A stretch of 64,000 nucleotides of DNA from Roseivirga spongicola (GTDB lineage Bacteria > Bacteroidota > Bacteroidia > Cytophagales > Cyclobacteriaceae). Below are positions 1 through 8,638 of the stretch, piece after piece (within the stretch, counting starts at the first letter, position 1; each line of letters opens with the position of its first letter). The stretch is from assembly GCF_001592965.1 (NCBI RefSeq), contig NZ_LRPC01000028.1:1-64000 (forward strand). The letters run 5' to 3'. Below the pieces are notes generated by a model that did no database searches, was not told the DNA's origin, and saw nothing but the letters and a program-made list of their open reading frames with translations. The position numbers and the translations under genes were made by a program.

Positions 1-610
1 AGAGAAGTTCCGGCACCCCAAACCCCAGCAGTTTTAGGGCCGAAATAAGTATTTGTAGCTGTGTTGATGTAGATATCACCATCCGTTCCTTGCGTATTGT
101 TTGGATCCGTGTTGCCACTAAGAATAGTGTTGCCATCTTGGCCATCTACTCCGTTAGTTCCGTTTATTCCATTAGTTCCGTCAGTACCATCTGCTCCAGC
201 AGGGCCAATGAGGGAAGTTCCAGCACCCCAAACCCCAGTAGTTTTAGGACCGAAATAAGTATTTGTAGCTGTATTGATGTAGATATCGCCATCTTTTCCT
301 TGTGTATTCATTGGGTCAGTGTTGCCACTAAGAATAGTGTTGCCGTCCTGGCCATCTACTCCATTGGTTCCATCTATACCATTAGTTCCGTCAGCACCAT
401 CGGCCCCGGCAGGGCCAATGAGAGAAGTTCCGGCACCCCAAACCCCAGCAGTTTTAGGTCCGAAATAAGTATTGGTCGCTGTGTTGATATAGATGTCTCC
501 ATCCGTCCCTTGTGTATTATTTGGGTCAATGTTGCCATTAAGAATAGTGTTGCCATCTTGGCCGTCAGCACCGTCTACTCCATTTGTGCCGTCAGTTCCC
601 TTATCTCCTT
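1..610 (-). repeat. In-gene tandem repeat, 210-bp period, about three copies in the window
   Basis: Copies begin at 1, 211 and 421 and are nearly identical. Each encodes a Gly-X-Y stretch plus the YINTATNTYFGPK block. The high identity suggests recent expansion or homogenisation. The array continues past the left edge, so the copy number is unknown. Confidence 0.9.
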
Positions 611-1106
611 TTAGTCCCTGTGGACCTTGTAAATTTCTTGTGGTAAAAGATGTGCCATCATTATACTTAAAAGTAAATGTGCCATCTCCATTGTCTATAG
701 TTTCTATTAGACTTCTGCCATTCCTAAGAATCGACAGGTCAACTTCTCCACCGTTTTCTAGAGTAAGTCGATAGTTGGTTAAGTTGAAGGACAGTTGTTG
801 GTTGTCGTCTACAGGGAGGTTCGATTCTGTGATCAGAAGTGACCATCTACTGGCTGAGTAGAGATAAAAGCCTGCACTGCCATCAGTCTGGTAAATTAGC
901 AGGCCTTCGGCTGGATTGTCAATAGCCTGTCGATCTGACTCCGTAACTCTTGGGATGAGAAGCCCCTTTGCTCCCGACTTTAGTTCGAGTAAAGCTGATG
1001 GATGCGGGGTGAATTTTTCATCGCCAATACCCACAGATTGGGAGTATGCGAATGAGCAAGAGAGTATGCTCAAAGCTATAGATAAACGGTGCAAGAATGC
1101 TCTCAT
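1..1106 (-). CDS. Collagen-like repeat surface protein (partial, C-terminus beyond window)
   Basis: The reading frame opens at the ATG at 1106 and stays open to the left edge, so at least 368 residues are present. Residues 1-22 form a Sec signal peptide (MRAFLHRLSIALSILS then FAYSQ). Next comes the Bacteroidota pattern ALLELKSGAKGLLIPRVT...PAEGLLIYQTDG found in secreted collagen-like and fibre proteins. After about residue 150 there are Gly-X-Y runs (GPQGLKGDKG, GTNGIDGTNGVDGQDG) alternating with a non-collagenous block (DGDIYINTATNTYFGPK, GVWGAGTSL). The unit is 70 residues and repeats with an exact 210-bp period at 1, 211 and 421. Family knowledge suggests an exported trimeric fibre or surface protein. 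The C-terminal anchoring or export signal is not visible. Confidence 0.85.
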   Translation of the reverse strand, partial: MRAFLHRLSIALSILSCSFAYSQSVGIGDEKFTPHPSALLELKSGAKGLLIPRVTESDRQAIDNPAEGLLIYQTDGSAGFYLYSASRWSLLITESNLPVDDNQQLSFNLTNYRLTLENGGEVDLSILRNGRSLIETIDNGDGTFTFKYNDGTSFTTRNLQGPQGLKGDKGTDGTNGVDGADGQDGNTILNGNIDPNNTQGTDGDIYINTATNTYFGPKTAGVWGAGTSLIGPAGADGADGTNGIDGTNGVDGQDGNTILSGNTDPMNTQGKDGDIYINTATNTYFGPKTTGVWGAGTSLIGPAGADGTDGTNGINGTNGVDGQDGNTILSGNTDPNNTQGTDGDIYINTATNTYFGPKTAGVWGAGTS

Positions 1107-1137
1107 GAACCATTATTTTTAGATGGTTGATATGCTG

Positions 1138-1536
1138 TTATGCTTGTTTTTCAAGAAGGTGAGGCCCCATTTCTATAACCTCTATTTCTTTTCTGTACAT
1201 CACACAGTCGCCCTCAAAAAGACCTCCCTTTTCAATTACTATGGTGTCCGACTGAATGGTTCCTTCAACAACTCCTGTATTCTGTATAGTTATGGATGTA
1301 AATCCCGACAGCTCTCCTTTGATGTTTCCTCCAACTATTAATTCATTGGCTTCAACATTGCCTTGAATGGATGAGTCAGGGCAGGTAATTACTTTGCCAG
1401 TTCCGTTAATATCTCCAATGAAGTTGCCTTCAATTCTGACTGTTTGGTTAGATTCTATTCTGCCAGTAAATGTGGTTCCAGCCGCTATTACAGTTAATGG
1501 TTCCTGAGCAATAGCTTTGCTTCTGTTGATTTTCAT
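1138..1536 (-). CDS. Bactofilin family polymer-forming cytoskeletal protein
   Basis: 132 residues from ATG 1536 (MKINRSKAIAQEP). An upstream in-frame extension to 1686 has no recognisable content, so the internal start is preferred. The body is a short right-handed beta-helix of bactofilin (DUF583) type with turns such as GTTFTGRIESNQTVRIEGNF, GKVITCPDSSIQGNVEANEL and GGNIKGELSG. Length is typical. Bactofilins polymerise without nucleotide and scaffold envelope or cell-shape machinery. The gene lies 31 bp upstream of the collagen-like gene on the same strand, so the two may be co-transcribed. Confidence 0.88.
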   Translation of the reverse strand: MKINRSKAIAQEPLTVIAAGTTFTGRIESNQTVRIEGNFIGDINGTGKVITCPDSSIQGNVEANELIVGGNIKGELSGFTSITIQNTGVVEGTIQSDTIVIEKGGLFEGDCVMYRKEIEVIEMGPHLLEKQA

Positions 1537-2080
1537 GAGTCTGAAGTTTAGGTTACTTAACAGAGTTAAGCGCTTGCTTAATCTGTACCATGAATGTACG
1601 GGGTTGGTTAAAATAATGCAATAAATTGATTTGATGTACGTTGTCGGTTTTTCCTGATTTCTGGTATAATTTAAGCTCATCAACATTTTTTTTGTGACAA
1701 TGTGTAAGAGTGTTGCTCTGAAAAAATGCTTAAATTTTATCTTTATTTAGTCTTTGTGTTGTTTGGGGTGTTCTTTTTGCTCATTTGGAGAGTAATTATT
1801 TTTTGCCTTGATGATTCGATGGTTTGTTTGATGTTAATTAGAAAAGTGCAATTTTTAAAATGTCTGATCTTGATGATGAAGAAAGGATTTCTGGTGGTGC
1901 GATAGTTTTTTCTGATTGTGTGTTTCGAAATAATGACGATTTAGAATTATGATGTTTGGCTGATTTCACAGTCTCACTTTCCATCCATAACAATAGGCAA
2001 CCGTTTAGAAGTCCAACTATTTAACCAGAAGTGGCCTTTTGGTTAATTGTTGTTTCAATTTTTATCAAACTAAGAACTCT
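1537..2080. other. Intergenic region between divergent genes
   Basis: 544 bp, AT-rich, separating the leftward bactofilin from the rightward M14 genes, so it should hold both promoters. I found no exact TAnnTTTG box at a convincing distance, no RNA gene and no repeat. Confidence 0.5.
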
Positions 2081-3703
2081 ATGAAGTACAACTTACGAAA
2101 GCTGAGCCTTTTGGGGATGGGAGTTTGCATGATGTTCTCGGTGTGGGCACAAGATTACCCTACGCTAAATGAACAGTCGCAGCGTTTACGCTCGTTGGCA
2201 AATTCTTCAGACCTGGCTTCACTCAAATCACTCACCAAAACACTTGGTGGTAAAGACATTTGGATGTTAACCCTGGGTAAGGGAGATGTTGAAAATAAGC
2301 CAGCAATGGCTGTAGTTGGTGGTGTAGAAGGTAGTCATCTTTTGGGCGTAGAAATGGCCATTAGATTTGCAGAAGATGTTGTGAAGAATAACTCGCAAGC
2401 ATTGGATAACACTACTTTTTATGTTTTTCCAAACATGAGCCCAGACGCTTATGAACAATATTTTGCTTCTCTAAAATGGGAAAGAAGCGGTAATGCTAAG
2501 GAAACTGATGATGACCGTGATGGAAAAAATGGTGAAGACCCATTCGAAGATTTAAACGGTGACGGAATCATTACCATGATGAGGGTAGAAGACGTAACTG
2601 GTGATTGGGTTACTCATCCTGCCGATGATAGAGTAATGATTAAAGCCGATAAAGGTGAGGGTGAAAAAGGTAAGTATCACTATTTCACTGAAGGAAGAGA
2701 TAATGATAAGGACGGTAAGTTCAATGAAGATGGTCCTGGTGGAATCCACTTCAATAAAAACTTAACTTATGAGTATCCTTATTTTGTTGCTGGTTCTGGA
2801 GAGCACTCTGTTTCTGAACTGGAAAATAGAGCGCTATTAGATGAACTTTACACTAAGTTCAATATTTATGGCTTCTTTACTTTTGGGCCAGGAAACAACC
2901 TTTCTTCCCCTTGGAAATATAACAGAGCTGGAGCTTCTAAAAGAGTGGTTACTAGCGTTCTTAATGAAGATGCTGGTTTGAATGCTCTAGCTTCAAAAGC
3001 TTACAATGATGTAGTAGGTATGAAAGATGCTCCTGCATCTGGTGCGCAAGGTGGCGACTTCTTCCAATGGGCTTATTTTCACTTTGGTAGAATGAGCTTT
3101 GGTACACCAGGTTGGTGGGCTCCTATGGTGGAGGCTCAAGAAGGAGAAACTGCTAATAAGGACAAAAATAGAGAGGTGAATTTCTTAAGATGGGCTGCTC
3201 AAGAAGGCTTGTCAAACTACTTTGTAGAGTGGACAGAAATTCAACACCCTGATTTCCCAGGTCAGAAGGTTGAAGTAGGTGGAATTGCACCTTTCAAAAT
3301 GATGAACCCTCCAATCTCTATGATTGACGATGCTGCACAAAAGCACAACGAGTTTATTCTAAAATTAGCCTCAATGCAGTCTGATGTTCAATTGGTTAAC
3401 CTAAAAACTGAAGCGGTTGGCAAAGGGCTTACTAGAGTTACTGTAGATCTTTATAACCCTGGTACTTTACCTACTCATTCACAAATGGGAACTAGATCTA
3501 AGTGGTTGAGAAGAATTAAGGTAGAGGTGAAACTAGGAAATGGTCAGGAGATTGTTTCTGGAACCAAAATACAAATGTTCAGCAGCTTAGATGGCGATGA
3601 GTCTAGACAGCTAACTTGGTTGGTAAAAGGAAAGGGTAGTCTTCAGATTGAAGCTGGTGCAGCACATGCAGGTACTGATCAAATTAGTGTAAACCTTAAA
3701 TAA
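2081..3703 (+). CDS. M14-like secreted protein with altered zinc ligands (probable pseudo-peptidase)
   Basis: 540 residues from ATG 2081; the signal peptide (MKYNLRKLSLLGMGV...VWAQ) fixes this start over one 14 codons upstream. The fold matches the M14 carboxypeptidase paralogue directly downstream. Where that paralogue has the zinc motif HSNE, this one reads EGSH (E83, H86), so the His and Glu are exchanged. The third zinc His also seems replaced in FFTFGPGNN. The catalytic-Glu region (FVEWTEIQHPDFPG) remains recognisable. Inserted acidic loops (DDDRDGKNGED, DLNGDGIIT, DNDKDGKFNED) resemble EF-hand/dockerin calcium loops. A non-catalytic binding or chaperone role for the neighbour is possible; this is inference from motifs only. 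Confidence 0.8.
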   Translation: MKYNLRKLSLLGMGVCMMFSVWAQDYPTLNEQSQRLRSLANSSDLASLKSLTKTLGGKDIWMLTLGKGDVENKPAMAVVGGVEGSHLLGVEMAIRFAEDVVKNNSQALDNTTFYVFPNMSPDAYEQYFASLKWERSGNAKETDDDRDGKNGEDPFEDLNGDGIITMMRVEDVTGDWVTHPADDRVMIKADKGEGEKGKYHYFTEGRDNDKDGKFNEDGPGGIHFNKNLTYEYPYFVAGSGEHSVSELENRALLDELYTKFNIYGFFTFGPGNNLSSPWKYNRAGASKRVVTSVLNEDAGLNALASKAYNDVVGMKDAPASGAQGGDFFQWAYFHFGRMSFGTPGWWAPMVEAQEGETANKDKNREVNFLRWAAQEGLSNYFVEWTEIQHPDFPGQKVEVGGIAPFKMMNPPISMIDDAAQKHNEFILKLASMQSDVQLVNLKTEAVGKGLTRVTVDLYNPGTLPTHSQMGTRSKWLRRIKVEVKLGNGQEIVSGTKIQMFSSLDGDESRQLTWLVKGKGSLQIEAGAAHAGTDQISVNLK

Positions 3704-3711
3704 GAGAACAG

Positions 3712-5451
3712 ATGAAAAAGTATTTCAAACATATATTCGCTGGTTTCCTTTTAATAGGTTTTTCAATTCCAGCATTTGCTCAGTCGGCAAGTGAAGTATT
3801 CAGAGCTGTGGGTTCACCAGAGAATCCTAAGGTTCAGATTTCTTTCAATAGGTACTATACACCTGATGGTTTAGCTGCTATTACTAAAAAGATTGCGGAC
3901 GCTCATCCTAATCTGGTAAAGCGAGTTTCTATCGGGAAATCTTTTGAAGGAAGGGAAATGTACATGTTGCAAATCACTAATTTTCAGAAGGGTAACCCTG
4001 ATAGAAAACCTGGTTTCTATATAGATGGTAACATCCACTCTAATGAGATCCAAGGAGCTGAAATTTCAATTTATACCGCTTGGTATTTAACTGAGCAGTA
4101 TGGTGCAATTGATTACATTACTGAGATGTTGGACGATAGAATTTTCTACATTCTTCCAACCCTAAATCCAGATGCTAGACACAACTACATGACGGAACCA
4201 AACACTGGTAGTTCGCCAAGGTCTGGTATGATTCCTCTAGATGATGATAGAGATGGTTTGTTCGATGAAGATCAGCCAGACGATTTGGATGGAGACGGTT
4301 CTATCACTCAGATGAGAAGAAAGAATCCTTATGGCGACTTTATTCTCGATCCGAAAGATCCTAGAAAAATGATTCAGATAGGACCTGACGATGAAGTGCC
4401 TGCTGGCGTAGAGCGTTACGAGTATTTGGGTTCAGAGGGTATAGACAATGATGGTGATGGAAGTATAAACGAGGATAGAATCGGTTATTACGATCCGAAC
4501 AGAGACTGGGCTTGGAAGTGGCAGCCAGACTATATTCAAGGTGGTGCTTATAAATACCCATTCAGTGTGCCGGAGAATAGAAATGTAGCCGACTTTGTAT
4601 TGGCTCATCCTAACATTGCAGGTGCACAGAGTTACCATAACTCAGGTGGAATGATTCTTAGAGGCCCTGGAGCTGAAGAAGACCTTTCTACTTACAACCG
4701 TGCTGACCTTAGAATTTATGATGCTATTGGTAGAAAAGGTGAAGAGATAATGCCTGGTTACCGCTATCTAACAGTTTATAAAGACTTATACTCTGTGTTT
4801 GGTGGTGAGCTGGATTGGTTCTACGGTAGTAGAGGTATTTATACTTTTACCAATGAAATCTTCACCAACTTCGCCTATTATAAGTCTAACCAGAGAGATC
4901 CAGATCAGTCGTATAAAGTAGATTCAGACTTACTGTTTGGTGATGCATTTAAGCCTTGGACTACCTACGACCACCCAACTTATGGTGAGATAGAAATTGG
5001 TGGCTTCAAGAAGAATTTTGGTAGAGCTACTCCTGGTTTTATGCTAGAAGAAGAATTACACAGAAACATGGCCTTCACCATGTATCATGCTTATCACATG
5101 CCTAAGTTGAGTATTGCTGAGGTTAAGGAGAAAGATCTTGGTGGCGGAATGAGAGAAATTACTGCTTACATCAAGAACGAAAGGTTAATGCCAACTCACG
5201 CTTCACAAGACTTGAAGTATAGAATTGAGCGTCCTGATTATATAACTATTGAAGGTGTAGACGTTCAGGCAGGTATGATTGTAGACAATGAAGATACCAA
5301 TGTTACCAGAGAACAAAAGGTGAATCCTGCAAAGCTTGAGGTGAATAACATTCCAGGTAATTCAATTGTAAAGGTTCGTTGGATTGTATCAGGTAGAGGT
5401 ACTCCGAAAATTACTGTAGACAGCGCCAAAGGTGGTGTGGTGACTAGGTAA
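3712..5451 (+). CDS. Secreted M14 family zinc carboxypeptidase with calcium-loop inserts
   Basis: 579 residues with signal peptide MKKYFKHIFAGFLLIGF...AFAQ. Zinc ligands H109 and E112 lie in DGNIHSNEIQGAE, the third His in AQSYHNSGG, and the catalytic Glu in FTNEIF. Inserted Asp-rich loops (DDDRDGLFDED, DLDGDGSIT, DNDGDGSINED) resemble EF-hand calcium sites. The C-terminal ~120 residues form a beta-rich domain also present in the upstream paralogue. The gene starts 8 bp after the upstream stop, so the two are surely one operon. M14 enzymes trim C-terminal residues from peptides, here probably in the periplasm or outside. All catalytic residues are present. Confidence 0.9.
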   Translation: MKKYFKHIFAGFLLIGFSIPAFAQSASEVFRAVGSPENPKVQISFNRYYTPDGLAAITKKIADAHPNLVKRVSIGKSFEGREMYMLQITNFQKGNPDRKPGFYIDGNIHSNEIQGAEISIYTAWYLTEQYGAIDYITEMLDDRIFYILPTLNPDARHNYMTEPNTGSSPRSGMIPLDDDRDGLFDEDQPDDLDGDGSITQMRRKNPYGDFILDPKDPRKMIQIGPDDEVPAGVERYEYLGSEGIDNDGDGSINEDRIGYYDPNRDWAWKWQPDYIQGGAYKYPFSVPENRNVADFVLAHPNIAGAQSYHNSGGMILRGPGAEEDLSTYNRADLRIYDAIGRKGEEIMPGYRYLTVYKDLYSVFGGELDWFYGSRGIYTFTNEIFTNFAYYKSNQRDPDQSYKVDSDLLFGDAFKPWTTYDHPTYGEIEIGGFKKNFGRATPGFMLEEELHRNMAFTMYHAYHMPKLSIAEVKEKDLGGGMREITAYIKNERLMPTHASQDLKYRIERPDYITIEGVDVQAGMIVDNEDTNVTREQKVNPAKLEVNNIPGNSIVKVRWIVSGRGTPKITVDSAKGGVVTR

Positions 5452-5477
5452 TTATCAGATAATCAATAAAAAAATAA

Positions 5478-5510
5478 AAAAAACCGACTTCGAAGGAGGT
5501 CGGTTTTTTT
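5478..5510. terminator. Bidirectional rho-independent terminator
   Basis: A run of A, stem ACCGACTTC / GGAGGTCGGT with loop GAAG, then a run of T. It sits 26 bp after the M14 operon stop and also faces the stop of the leftward gene at 5552, so it can serve both. Confidence 0.88.
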
Positions 5511-5551
5511 ATGCTGAACCTTTTCAGGTTTTAGTCTTAGGTAGCAGCTCT

Positions 5552-6388
5552 TTAATCCTTTACCTTCCGTCTAAACAAAGGAAAGTATCCACCAAAAGAG
5601 ATGTTGGTTTGAGAGAAAAAGAAGTCTTGACTGGCAATATCTCCTTCAAATGAAGTCAGGACTTTAGGCATATTTACATAGCCACCTTTCAGCTCTGCTT
5701 GAAAGAAGTATTTCTCGAAAAAAGTAAAGTTGATAGCGCCAACCAGATTCAAACCATAACCCGATAAATGGTAGCGGTCAGATCGGTCTTTCCCGAGCAG
5801 AGTTACATCAGAGCGAGGCATGATAATGCCAGACTCAAAGCCTGCAATTAGGTTTAAGTCAAACTTACCCTTGTTAATGATATTGATGGTTCTTCTCAAT
5901 CCTAGATTGATGTAGTTCAATCCATCAGTATGTTCGTATTGTAGAAAGCTATAAAGTAGTCTGATGTCATCATTATTGTATATTGTGGTTGTGCCGTCTT
6001 CTTCAATCCAGCCTGTTATGGTGGTGTTTTGAAGTTGTTTGGCCACATATTTCATGTGATCCATTCCTAATGATAGCTCCCAATTGTCTTTAATGAAATA
6101 GCCAAAGCGAGTGCTAAACTGGGGTGCCGAAAAGTTGAAAATATTAAAGTAGGTCTCTAAGGTGAACTTGCTAGGCCTATCATGCGCAACCACATCATAC
6201 AGCGTAAAGTCATGGTCTGAACCTCTAAAGTGGATGTCAGAGTCCGTGTAGGAAGACCAGTTGTAGCCCCAGTAAAAGTAGAATTGCCCTTTTTTAGTGT
6301 AGGGGAGCGATTCCTTTTCTTGAGTGTAAGCCTTGGTGAAACTAAAAAGCAGAAGGAGTATTAATACGTGTCTGATCAGTTTCAGCAT
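5552..6388 (-). CDS. Outer-membrane beta-barrel-like protein of unknown function
   Basis: 278 residues from ATG 6388, chosen because it begins a clean signal peptide (MLKLIRHVLILLLLFSFTKAYTQ). The mature part has alternating aromatic/hydrophobic strands and short turns (FYFYWGYNWSSYTDSD, STRFGYFIKDNWELSLGMDH, INLGLRRTINI, SFGGYFPLFRR) ending near an aromatic strand, typical of small Bacteroidota outer-membrane barrels of 10-14 strands. I do not recognise a specific family. Leftward, monocistronic by appearance, ending at the shared terminator. Confidence 0.65.
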   Translation of the reverse strand: MLKLIRHVLILLLLFSFTKAYTQEKESLPYTKKGQFYFYWGYNWSSYTDSDIHFRGSDHDFTLYDVVAHDRPSKFTLETYFNIFNFSAPQFSTRFGYFIKDNWELSLGMDHMKYVAKQLQNTTITGWIEEDGTTTIYNNDDIRLLYSFLQYEHTDGLNYINLGLRRTINIINKGKFDLNLIAGFESGIIMPRSDVTLLGKDRSDRYHLSGYGLNLVGAINFTFFEKYFFQAELKGGYVNMPKVLTSFEGDIASQDFFFSQTNISFGGYFPLFRRKVKD

Positions 6389-6509
6389 TGGTTGCGAAGA
6401 TAATGAATGCTCACTTTTTGAGTGTTTCTTCAGTGTTAAGTGTGGTGGACGTTGCGTTTTGATGTTCACTCTATTCCACTTATATACTAATAAACGTGGC
6501 TTTTCGGAT

Positions 6510-7370
6510 TTACTTCTTCCAAATCAATTCTGGAATGTACTCATCTTCATTAATAATATTGGCCGACTTAAGGTGGTAGATCACACTCTTGAGCATCTTA
6601 TCGCTTACCCAGCTGTTGGTGGCCCATTCAGTGCTATGATACCAGCGCTCTACATCGGGTAGTTGTTGGTCATATCGTTCCGCAACAACTGGAATCACAG
6701 AATCATCTTTCATAAACTTTTTACAGCTTTCCTGAATCAGGTCGAGTAACAGATCTATTTGCTCAGGGTGCTTTTCTAGAATACTGTCTGTAGCAGCTAT
6801 GACAAAACAAGGCCAAGGAGTCAGGTATTCATCAATTCTGCGGATAATACCAGCGTCAACATATGGTTTGGTTGTATATTTTTCCCAGTAAAAGACATCT
6901 GTTTCTAGTGCATTCAATGACTTTATAGCGCCATTAATATCATTGATTACAGTAAACTGATCTTCAGCAATCTGTTGGTTTTTACTGTTCGCATTTACAA
7001 TGGAAATTAAATGTGAACCAGACCCAAACCGACTGATTGCATGCTTTTTATCGAAAATGAAGTCTTTCTTTTGTAACGAGTTTTCTAGACCTGTGTGTAT
7101 TCCCCAAGTAAGTGGAGTGATCACATATTCACTAATGATTTTACTTGGGCTACCTTTGATAATGTCTTTTACAATCCCTTCGGTTAAAAGAATACAAATG
7201 TCAACTTCACCTTCTCTCAGTGCTTTTGTCATTTGACCAGTGCCACCATAAAAATCGGTCCACTCAAGGGAGATTCCATTGCGATCTAATGTACCATTCT
7301 CATTAATCTGGTGAATAGGTAGGTTGAAATGTTCTGGTACTCCGCCAACTCGGATATTAATTTTTGTCAT
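6510..7370 (-). CDS. Type 2 periplasmic-binding-protein fold protein without signal peptide
   Basis: 286 residues. The N-terminus (MTKINIRVGGVPEHFNLP) has no signal sequence. The pattern GVPEHFNLP...GISLEWTDFYGGTGQMTKALREGEVDICILLTEG matches substrate-binding proteins of the NitT/TauT/ThiY-like fold, with a later hinge at PWPCFVIAATDSIL. No ABC permease or ATPase is nearby. A cytoplasmic ligand sensor or orphan binding protein is more plausible than a transporter component. Ligand unknown. Confidence 0.7.
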   Translation of the reverse strand: MTKINIRVGGVPEHFNLPIHQINENGTLDRNGISLEWTDFYGGTGQMTKALREGEVDICILLTEGIVKDIIKGSPSKIISEYVITPLTWGIHTGLENSLQKKDFIFDKKHAISRFGSGSHLISIVNANSKNQQIAEDQFTVINDINGAIKSLNALETDVFYWEKYTTKPYVDAGIIRRIDEYLTPWPCFVIAATDSILEKHPEQIDLLLDLIQESCKKFMKDDSVIPVVAERYDQQLPDVERWYHSTEWATNSWVSDKMLKSVIYHLKSANIINEDEYIPELIWKK

Positions 7371-7411
7371 AAAGTGAAATTATTTGAAGGGGGCCTGTAT
7401 CAAGCTGTATT

Positions 7412-7732
7412 CTATATTTCAAACAGTAAATTCTGATGGGCTGTTTTTAGTTCATTTAAAGTCTTGTGGTTGCCCTGAGTTTTAGCCAAATCAATTCCTA
7501 AGGTGTAAACTTCTAGGGCTTTTTCTTCCATTTCAAACTCTTCTAAAAGCTTGGCGGCCTGATAGTAAGTAGGCAGGTAGTCTGGAAATTCCTTTAATAC
7601 ATTCAAGAAAATATCCAACGCCTTTTTACCATCTGAAGCCATATATTCGTTGGCCAAAGCGTAGTGATTAAAAGGTTCGTTTGGTTCTTCTTTAATGTAC
7701 TTTTCTAGTAGTTCAATTCGGCTTTCATTCAT
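7412..7732 (-). CDS. Small tetratricopeptide-repeat protein
   Basis: 106 residues from ATG 7732; an in-frame GTG three codons upstream is less likely. Two to three TPR helical pairs are visible (EPFNHYALANEYMASDGKKALDIF, YLPTYYQAAKLLEEFEMEEKALEVY). TPRs are protein-interaction scaffolds. It has no signal peptide, so it is cytoplasmic. It is 41 bp upstream of the binding-protein gene on the same strand and probably shares its transcript. Confidence 0.75.
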   Translation of the reverse strand: MNESRIELLEKYIKEEPNEPFNHYALANEYMASDGKKALDIFLNVLKEFPDYLPTYYQAAKLLEEFEMEEKALEVYTLGIDLAKTQGNHKTLNELKTAHQNLLFEI

Positions 7733-7884
7733 GCCTAACACTCGTTTTTATTTACTTCATTATTGACTATCTTCGGGCAAATTTAAGCAATACCCACTGC
7801 TTTAGCTTTTGTTAAGGGCGACTTTTATAAACACTTAAGCAGACTCTGGGTTTGATTCATAAATCATTAAACTATAAAGCAAGC

Positions 7885-8622
7885 ATGAACATATTGGTTT
7901 GTATTACACATGTTCCTGATACCACTTCTCGCATTGCTTTTACCAACGATAATACAGAATTCGATAAGAATGGAGTCCAGTTCATTATTGGGCCTTATGA
8001 TGATTATGCGTTGGCAAGAGCTGTTGAGTTAAAGGAACAGCATGGAGGAAAAATTACGGTTCTTAACGTAGGTGAAGCAGAGTCTGACCCAACTATTCGT
8101 AAAGCATTGGCTATTGGTGCCGATGAAGCGGTTAGAGTAAATGCATTCCCTTCAGATTCATTCTTTGTTGCTAATCAAATAGCTGCAGTAGCTAAGCAAG
8201 GTGAGTATGATCTGATTTTAATGGGACGTGAGTCTATAGACTTTAACGGAGGTATGGTGCATGGTATGGTTGGAGAACTTCTAGGTTTACCATCTTTCTC
8301 TCCAGTAATGCAGCTAGATGTTGATGGTTCTACTGCTAAAATCACCAGAGAAATTGAAGGTGGAAAAGAGAAGTTGGAAGTGAACTTGCCTTTTGTTGCG
8401 GGTTGCCAAGAGCCAATTGCTGAGTGGAAAATTCCTAACATGCGTGGAATTATGTCTGCCAGAACTAAGCCTTTGAACGTTGTTGAGCCAACTGATGCCA
8501 CAGTGCACAGTGAGCTTTCAAAGTATGAGCTTCCACCTGCAAAAGGTGCTGTGAAGATGATAGATGCCGACAATGTTGAAGAGTTGGTAGACTTGTTGAA
8601 GAACGAAGCAAAAGTGATATAA
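7885..8622 (+). CDS. etfB: Electron transfer flavoprotein beta subunit
   Basis: 245 residues from ATG 7885 (MNILVCITHVPDTTSRI); an upstream in-frame start adds 11 residues unlike the family. The signature GADEAVRV, LILMGRESIDFNGGMV and the AMP-binding half of the fold are present. With EtfA it passes electrons from acyl-CoA dehydrogenases to ETF:quinone oxidoreductase. It starts a run of three co-directional genes; etfA follows after 16 bp. Confidence 0.95.
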   Translation: MNILVCITHVPDTTSRIAFTNDNTEFDKNGVQFIIGPYDDYALARAVELKEQHGGKITVLNVGEAESDPTIRKALAIGADEAVRVNAFPSDSFFVANQIAAVAKQGEYDLILMGRESIDFNGGMVHGMVGELLGLPSFSPVMQLDVDGSTAKITREIEGGKEKLEVNLPFVAGCQEPIAEWKIPNMRGIMSARTKPLNVVEPTDATVHSELSKYELPPAKGAVKMIDADNVEELVDLLKNEAKVI

Positions 8623-8638
8623 CCTTAAATAGAAAGAA

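Noticed and set aside
1-610. CRISPR array
   Set aside because: The 210-bp units are coding, contiguous and without spacers.
90-614. 174-codon rightward frame
   Set aside because: It is the antisense of the collagen-like repeat; its Ser/Ile-rich product repeats only because the real gene repeats.
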